Shown here: positions 57,397 to 64,000 of the stretch, piece by piece | Position numbering within the stretch: the stretch's first letter is position 1 | Layout: every line of letters begins with the position of its first letter | Source of the DNA: Bromus sterilis | Lineage: Eukaryota > Streptophyta > Magnoliopsida > Poales > Poaceae | DNA: 64,000 nt | Assembly: GCA_950022295.1 (NCBI GenBank) | Contig: OX465598.1 | Span: 168,968,001-169,032,000 of the forward strand | Reading direction: 5' to 3' | Made by a program: the position numbers and the translations under genes | Notes under the pieces: model-generated | What the model was told of the DNA's origin: nothing | The model's input: only the letters and a program-made list of their open reading frames with translations | Databases searched by the model: none

Positions 57397-58997
57397 GCAT
57401 CCAACTGTAGTGGTCAACTGACCTAGCAAGGTCTTCATCACTCGTCATTCTAGGACAACTAGTAGTTTACGGTAAGGAAGGGGTAAGTGGTGAGGTTGCT
57501 GCCGCACTAGAATTTATGAAGTGGCTAACGATCTAGAGATTAAGATAAGAAGCCAAGCATTCGATGAGGAATCGCCTCCAACAAGTCTTGCTATCAACTA
57601 CTACGCAAAAATAACACCTATGCTATCCTTGTCCTCCTCTTCGCATCCCGACGAAGAAGAAGCAGTCAAGGCACACACATGTTGATCAAGTTATATTAAG
57701 ATTATCTCAGTTGTTGTTGTCTATGAACAAGGAGTAGGTCTCAAGTCGTCCATAACCGTGGACACGGCTTCTCGAAAAGATTTAACCCTGCAGGGGTGTA
57801 CCAACTGCCCATTACAAGTCTCCGCACGCACGCCCATCTCTCTCAGTTGCTACCCATGACAGGCAACCATTTTATGATTTAGTTCCAAGAGATCTGAAAC
57901 GACAGGTCCCTCTAACTAACATCGAACAAATCCGGGTGCCCCCCGGGGAGTCGACACCGAACACAAAAGCCGTCCACGCTCTCGGATCGGACTCTTCCGA
58001 ATGGCTAAGGCCGGGGTTAGCCTCACCTATATAACAGGGGACTTCCCTAGCTCACCAGTGTGGACCAACAAAGGAACTCTGTCTCTGCTGGCCCGAGTTG
58101 TTTTAAATCCACTGGCTGCAGACCAGTTACGCACACGGTTTCAAATGGTAAAATCAGCTTGGGCCACCTCTAGAAATGTTTGAAGCTAGGTAGGTAAGAA
58201 AAGGGGACCCCATAGCATCCGACACGCGGTTAGGCACGCTCAGTCTTAAAACCAATACCCGGAACTCGGATCCTAGGTGACTCGAATGGAACAAAGCGTC
58301 GGGGCGGGATAGCCTAGACCTTCCATCCTTCGTCGATTATAGTCAACATTATAATAATCATATCATCAACAACAATATAATAATGTGATAGCCCAAACCA
58401 AGGAGTAACAGGGTAACATCGTAGAATCCTAAGCAGGGGCTGAGCAACGAGCAATAGTAACATAGCAGTACATGGTTTGCTGGGAGGGGACATGGTTGTA
58501 TCGGTTTGAAAGAGGCTTTAAACATGTGGTAGGATCAAACATCGAACCTAACCTAGACTAGCATGCAAACCGCTGGTTGAAATAGAATGGATCATAAGTA
58601 ATGTATAGTCCTTGCTTGTTGATAAGTCGGGTTCCGAAGGTGTAGTTGATCGCAAGCTCGCACCGTCTCCGAGAGTATCCGCGGGAGCACACAAGAAGTA
58701 AACACTGGAAAAGGGAATCGACGAGCAAGCACTCTATTACTACGAGGCAAACACGAGCAAGCATCAACAAGAAGACAACATGAGACAAAGCACGGCATCG
58801 CACCTACCGTCGAGAGCGGTTACTAACAGGTTAAGTGTAGTACTCGTCACACACGACGATACCGCACGTTTATGATGGTTCAAGTTGTTTAGCTACACAA
58901 GATGAGCAAAAGTTGTTAACATGGCCTCTCACTCAATCATGGCATGTCACACAATCATGGCAAGAGGTGAAGCATAAATAAACTACCTAAGCTAGTC

Positions 58998-59012
58998 AAT
59001 TTAAGTGGGGTG
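58998..59012. repeat. Target-site duplication of the LINE
   Basis: AATTTAAGTGGGGTG, with partner at 62430-62444. One or two A at its left edge cannot be separated from the poly-A tail. Confidence 0.9.
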
Positions 59013-59014
59013 GA

Positions 59015-59665
59015 CCTCGTAGACTCGAGTTCATAGATCGGATGTTCGCCCTTGACATACCTGACGGCGAAGATTGGCTTCTCGTGGGAGATTTTAACTT
59101 CTACAGGGCGCCTGACAATAGAAATCGAGCGGGGGGCAACGCTAATGACATGCTCATGTTCAATGATTTCATTTGAACGGAATCGCTAGTTGAGCTTCCC
59201 ATCAAAGGGCGTGCTTTCTCTTGGAGCAATATGCAGCAAGATCCACTCTTGGTTCAACTGGACTGGCACTTCACATCGATCAATTGGGCGAGCAAGTACC
59301 CCAACACGATGGTCTTGCCCCTGGGTAAACCAGTGTCCGACCACTCGCCTTGCTATGTGTGCATCCAAACTCGCATCCCTAAAGCCAAAATCTTTCGTTT
59401 TGAAGAGTTTTGGATCTCGGCTCCAGGGTTCTTTGATACTGTTGCCAAGGCTTGGAACCGTCCACATTTTGCAGCAAACTCGGCTAAGCTTTTGTGCAAA
59501 AAACTGAAATGCTTGCGATACGATTTGAAGAAGTGGAGCAAAGGCATCTCTCACCTGGCGACGATGATCTCAAACTCCAACCAAGTTCTTCAGGACCTGG
59601 ACCTGCTTGAGGATCGCCGACCCCTATCTATACCTGAAAATAATTTCAGGTTGATACTGAAGTAG
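59015..59665 (+). pseudogene. LINE endonuclease, C-terminal half
   Basis: An AP-endonuclease-like domain that would nick target DNA. Visible: LLVGDFNF (catalytic Asn region), IKGRAFSWSN, LDWHF and SDHSP (catalytic Asp-His). The N-terminal catalytic residues are lost by 5' truncation. Stops TGA 59174-59176 and TAG 59663-59665. Confidence 0.85.
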
Positions 59666-59677
59666 CACCTCATCACT

Positions 59678-61306
59678 TTGTTAGACAGGAGAAAATGCTA
59701 CTGGAAGAATCGCTGCACGGTCAGATACTTTAAATTTGGGGATGGTAACACTAAATTCTTCCACCGTGTGGCAACTGAAAGATACAGGAGGAATTCCATA
59801 GCCACTTTGGCCCACCTTGATGGCTCGGTTGTATCTGATCATGTGGGGAAAGAAGCACTTTTGTATCAGACTTACAAAGACAGGCTGGGAACATCCAATG
59901 AGGTGGACATCGTGCTTGATTTGCATAGGCTCATCAAAAGAGTCGATGGCTTGGAAGCTCTGTCGTCACCTTTCTCCCACGCTGAAATTGATGAGGTGGT
60001 CAGGAAAATGCCGTCAGACAGGGCACCAGGACCGGATGGGTTTAGTGGAGGTTTTTTGAAATCGTGTTGGCCCATCATCAAATACGATTTCTACAGACTC
60101 TGTGAGGATTTCCATGCAGGAGTGCTTGATCTTGAAAGCCTCAACGCTGGTTTCATCACGTTGATCCCAAAGGTCCAATCCCCTGAATCTGCTAATGACT
60201 TTCGCCCCATCACCCTTTTGAATTGTTGCCTGAAAATTATCACAAAACTTCTGGCAGATAGACTGCAGGCTTTCATCCTACAGCTTGTGCACACCAACCA
60301 GTACGGGTTTTTGAAGGGGAGGTCTATTCAGGATTGCCTTGGCTGGGCGTTTGAGTACCTGCACCAATGCAAGGTGTCAGGAAAGCCATCGGTTGTTCTG
60401 AAACTTGATTTCGCCAAAGCATTCGACACGATTGAACACAAACCTATGATTGAGATCATGAGGTGTATGGGCTTCTGTGACAAATGGCTGGGTTGGATGG
60501 GATCAATCTTTGCTTATGGTAAATCGTCTGTTCTTCTAAATGGGACACCTGGTCGTCAGTTTAAATGCCACAGGGGTGTTCGTCAGGGCGATCCACTGTC
60601 GCCTCTCCTTTTCGTTCTTGCAGCAGATCTTTTTCAGGCGGCGATCAATGAGCAGATGCGTTCAGGAGAATTAATACCTCCCACTGATGCCCCCGGTGAC
60701 TACCCTGTTATCCAATATGCGGACGACACCATTGTCGTCCTCCCGGCTGACCACGATCAGGTCCTAAGGGTCAAACATATACTGCAGGACTATGCGACCA
60801 CGGTGGGCTTGAAAATCAACTTCTCCAAATCCACGCTTGTTCCTATAAATGTTCCTGCAGACACCACGGCTGTTCTTGCTGGTTTGCTTGGTTGTGCTGT
60901 TGGTGCTATGCCATTCACCTATCTCGGCCTGCCCATGGGCATCACCAAGCCCACGGTGCAAGACTTCATGCCAATGATAGCGTCAGTGGAGAGGAGGCTG
61001 TCCATGGCTGCATCGCTCTTGGACTATGGCTCTAAGCTCACCCTGGTGAACTCTGTGATCACGTCCCTTTCCATTTACGCCATGTGTTCTGTCAGGTTGC
61101 CGCCGAAGCTGATCGAGCATCTGGACAAGCTGAGAAGAAGATGTCTTTGGGCTAAAACTGATGACCTAGGCACCAGGGGCTCATCTCCTGCTGCTTGGGA
61201 CATGGTGTGCCGCCCAAAAACTAAAGGTGGACTCGGCGTGATCGACCTTAAGTGCCAAAACCAGGCCCTGCTTCTCAAGCAGCTGCACAAATTCTATAAC
61301 AAATAA
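59678..61306 (+). pseudogene. LINE reverse transcriptase, 542 open codons
   Basis: Same frame as the endonuclease. RT motifs in order: APGPDGFSGGF, LIPKV and DFRPITLLN, LKLDFAKAFDTIEH, GVRQGDPLSPLLF, QYADDTIVV with catalytic Tyr347-Ala-Asp-Asp, INFSKST and FTYLGLPMG. This enzyme copies LINE RNA at the nicked target. The catalytic region looks undamaged; the ORF is cut by stops on both sides, and the ATG at 59678 is not a natural start. Confidence 0.9.
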
Positions 61307-61309
61307 GCT

Positions 61310-62250
61310 GTGCCCTGGGTCCAACTCATTTGGCACTCGCACTATCTGGGTTTGGTGCCTCATGCATCTAGACTGTGTGGATCCTTCTGGTGGAAGGATA
61401 TCATGCAGCTTGCGCCGATCTACAGAGCGATCACCACTGTAACTATTGGCGATGGCAGCTCGGTTCTGTTCTGGAAAGATCACTGGCTTTTCCCCTCCAT
61501 GGCTGATGAATTCCCAAGATTGTACTCGTATGCCAGGGATGAGGACGTCTCAGTTCAAGGCCTGCTGACAGCTATTTCAATTGGGGCTAGCTTCCACCTC
61601 CCTCTATCTGCTCAAGCCATGGATGAACTGAGAAATATGCAGGTGGCTGCTGCTGATGTTACTATGACCCCGGCTCTAGGGACTCTTGGGACACTATCTG
61701 GCAAGGGGGTCGGTTTACCTCAACTAAGTATTACATGCATTGCTTTCGTGAAGAGGAATCTAATGCCGCCTTCAAATGGATTTGGAAGTCGAGTTGCACC
61801 AATTAGTGGAAAGTTTTCTGCTGGCTTCTGTTAGCTGACAGGCTCAACACTCGCAACATGCTCAGGAGAAGGGGGATGATGCTGCAACACAATGACTACG
61901 GCTGCCTCTTCTGCACAAACCCTCCTGAGGAGACCATTGAGCACCTGTTTTTTACTTGCCCCTTTAGCAGGCAATGTTGGGATCTGTTGGGTATGAGTTG
62001 GCCCTTACTTGGAAGCAGAATTGAGATCATCCATGAAGGACAGAGACTGTGGGATAAACCCATGTTCATGGAGGTTTTTGTGGTTGGGGCCTGGAGTCTC
62101 TGGAAGGAAAGGAACAACAAACACTTTAGGGGTGTTGACCCAACTGTGGGATCCTGGTTACAAAGATTCAAGGCTGACTTTGACCTTTTGAGGCATAGGA
62201 ATAAGGAGAATCTAGGGCACTTCATTACTACTTTTCTTCTTCCCCTCTAA
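61310..62250 (+). pseudogene. LINE C-terminal region with zinc-binding (zf-RVT) domain
   Basis: Continues the RT frame (FWWKDI, GDGSSVLFWKDHW) to a frameshift near 61675, then a second frame with TAG 61804-61806 and an open run from 61858 to 62250. The latter carries a Cys/His zinc pattern (CLFCTNPPEETIEHLFFTC) typical of plant LINE ORF2 ends. Confidence 0.85.
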
Positions 62251-62429
62251 CCATCTATTTTGAAGCTTTCTGACTACACCTCTAGTTTCTAGTCTGTTGT
62301 AATCCCACCTCATCTTCTCTACCCCCCCCCCAAACATGTAATTCCCCTCTTTGTATTGGCTCTGTGCCTGTGTGATCTAATATAAAGGCAGTAGGGGGGT
62401 GCCCCTACTGTCAGTAAAGCTTCAAAAAA
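62251..62429 (+). other. LINE 3' UTR and poly-A tail
   Basis: Contains a terminal hairpin CAGTAGGGG (62389-62397), loop GGTG, CCCCTACTG (62402-62410), then 13 bp and the poly-A run from 62424. Such 3' hairpins can be recognised by the LINE RT. Confidence 0.8.
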
Positions 62430-63671
62430 AATTTAAGTGGGGTGAAATCCTAGACATGGCAAACTATTACAGACCCCACGATAAAAATGGGATTTGGTAC
62501 TTCTCTGTCCTAAATATATTTTATTATTTGTTATTAGCAAGCAAGAGCAGCATAAACACAATCTACATGCAATTCTATTCAAGTTACATATAAGAAACAT
62601 TATAATCCGAGCAACGGTTAAAAAGTTATTAAAGAAACAATTTATGGTGGCATGCGATGTAATTATCAGTCAAACAACATGTAAACAAAGTCAAACATGG
62701 CAACAAACAACATTTTAATAATCTACACGAAAATCTAAGCAAGTTTGACGTTGGAACCATCGCAATGCAAGCTACGAGTAAAAAGATACGGGCATCGCAA
62801 AACAATAATACAATCTACCAAATTAATAATAAAAACCTAGCAAAAAAACTAAACGGGCCGAAACAGGGGGCGCTGCTTAATTATCCAGCACACAAGGCGC
62901 TATACAGCACATGGGCCGAGCCTAGCGCCACTGTGAAAAATATAAAAAAAGAATAAAAAAAGGCAGGGGCGTCACCTATGGGCCAAGGCCCGGCTGGAGG
63001 AGCCTGGCAGGCCGCGGCCTGCTGGCTGCTGGAGACTCGCTAGCCCATAGCGAGGCAGCCCGGTCGGCTCGTGCGCCTCATCCCGATCGGGATCGAAGGC
63101 TGCCAAGAACGGCGGCGACTGGCAGTTGACGACGACCGCCGACGAGGTCAGGGTGGCGCGAGGATGGCTGGGGCGCAGGACCGGGGCGCGCTGGAGGCTG
63201 GGGTCGCCGGATCTGGCCCGGATGAGGTGGGAGGAGGCCGGCGGGGTGGTCCTTCGAGGTCCATCCATGGAGGCTGCGGCTACTGTGAAAAAGAGAGAGG
63301 GAGGAGGTGAGGAGGAAGAGAGGAGAGGGAAGGCGAGAGGGAGAGGGAAGGGAGGCGCGGGTGTGCAGGGGCTCGCGGCTGCCGGCGGCTTGGCTCGGCG
63401 GCTCGCCGGCCGGAGGTGCGGCGGCGCGGGGCAGAGGGCTCGTACGAGGAGCCTCGAGCTCCATGCGGGAGCTCCTCCACGGCTCGGACTGCGGGGGCAC
63501 ACTGCAGACGTGGATCGCGAGATCTGACGGTCCAGATGATCTGGGAGGCTGATCTCAGATCTGGAGAGCTAGGGTTTCGAAAATGGGATTAATTTTGGGG
63601 CAAAGTGGAGGGGGTTTGGCTGCAATTTTTTGGCTAGGGAAACCCTAGAAAAGGGTGGGGGTGTGGTGGTA

Positions 63672-63679
63672 TTTATATA
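63672..63679 (-). promoter_or_regulatory. TATA box of LTR X2
   Basis: TATATAAA in sense, in the same LTR position and context as X0 and X1. Confidence 0.6.
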
Positions 63680-64000
63680 GCCCAGGTGGCTGGCAGTTTG
63701 CAAAAACATCCCCGGTTTTTCTCTCTCGCGCGCGGTGCTTACGTTTCTGACCGCCGGGGGTCCGCAGGACCTCCGATTCGGGTAAAACTTCGAACTGCAC
63801 TATCAGCGCGTCGAGCCGGCGGCGTTCCCTCGCGCAGGAACCGTTCCGAGAACACTTTCCATCACTCTTTAAAAATATCCCATTTAATTATTAAACGGGG
63901 TTTTCTCGTTCCGTTGGGTGCGGCTGGTGTCGTGTGGTTTTCGTGATGGTGATCGGGTGAAACCCGGTGTCGCAAGGTCGAGTGTCAGGGTGGCAAGGGT

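Larger units (their letters stand above)
59013..62429 (+). mobile_element. L1-type LINE, 5'-truncated, inserted in LTR X2
   Basis: 3.4 kb flanked by a 14-15 bp duplication and ending in a poly-A tail, which are the marks of target-primed reverse transcription. It lacks the first ORF and the N-terminal endonuclease. In order: endonuclease C-terminal half, RT, zinc-binding C-terminal domain, 3' UTR with hairpin, poly-A. One frame carries most of the ORF with stops at 59174, 59663 and 61304, then a frameshift near 61675 and a stop at 61804. No RNase H domain is seen. Confidence 0.93.
52778..64000 (-). mobile_element. X: long-LTR, minimal-internal retrotransposon, same family as solo LTR X0
   Basis: LTR X1 (52778-56380), internal 56381-56983 and LTR X2 (56984 to beyond the window) in minus orientation. 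Sense LTR start is TGTAACAGCCC, end GGGCCTTACA. X1 lacks the 150 bp that X2 has at that end, lost at the junction with L3. The internal region has a primer site and a pol-end inverted repeat but no gag or pol domains. LINE insertion splits X2. Leader and pol-end motifs resemble the Tekay-like elements, so I place X near that lineage. Confidence 0.85.
56984..64000 (-). repeat. LTR X2 (5' LTR of X), split by a LINE and cut by the window end
   Basis: Parts 56984-59012 and 62430-64000 join into one LTR. Dyad block 57748-57800, hairpin 57379-57396, mini-exon 57291-57352, TATA complement 63672-63679. By comparison with X1 about 140 bp remain outside the window. Confidence 0.88.

Noticed and set aside
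1..64000. Host protein-coding genes
   Set aside because: All sizeable ORFs are element proteins, antisense shadows or composition artefacts inside LTRs; no exon set with host-like domains was found.

Overview
The window is intergenic DNA from a large-genome grass, most likely a Triticeae species (wheat, Aegilops, barley or rye). I infer this from the element content: Athila-lineage LTRs opening TGATACGTC, Tekay/Del-type chromoviruses with LTRs of about 4 kb, and an L1-type LINE, nested in one another with almost no unique sequence. I see no host gene, no structural RNA gene and no CRISPR array. Nearly every base can be assigned to one of five retroelement groups. Family names below the lineage level are deliberately not given.

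Block 1 (1-17636, + strand) is a decayed Athila-type Ty3/Gypsy element, here called H1. It has a 5' LTR stub, a tRNA-Asp type primer site, a broken gag-protease, a broken RT-RNase H, an intact integrase ORF and a small ORF in the env position. Two later insertions split it. One is a 3.76-kb solo LTR (X0, 1437-5194, duplication GATTT) inside the protease. The other is a complete non-autonomous Athila-like element (N, 10044-17445, duplication CATAT) with two 1618-bp LTRs and one unusual ORF but no pol.

Block 2 (17637-52777, - strand) is a head-to-tail array of one Tekay-like chromovirus: LTR L1 (left-truncated), internal A, shared LTR L2, internal B, LTR L3. L3 is split by a related but distinct element C (37810-49550, duplication GCTAT), which lacks gag, protease and the leader ORF. 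Internal regions A and B read, in the sense direction, primer site, a 259-codon leader ORF (ORF0, with a dsRBD-like pattern), gag, protease, RT, RNase H, integrase and chromodomain. B is nearly intact; A carries several stops and frameshifts. Both share a stop just before the chromodomain.

Block 3 (52778-64000, - strand) is a long-LTR element X of the same family as solo LTR X0: LTR X1 (left-truncated), only about 600 bp of internal DNA, then LTR X2, which runs off the window. X2 is interrupted by a 5'-truncated LINE (59013-62429) with poly-A tail and a 14-15 bp duplication.

The most interesting signal is that the otherwise dissimilar LTRs of the Tekay-like family and of family X share an ordered architecture: a dyad-rich block (CCATAACCG ... 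CCCTGCAGGGG), a TGAGTAC/GTACTCA hairpin with variable loop, a splice-acceptor-like AG 23-26 nt later, and a short open segment ending in an acidic peptide (Leu-Asp-Asp) and a stop. Other leads are ORF0, the LTR-sharing array, the chimeric element C and the gag-like ORF of element N.
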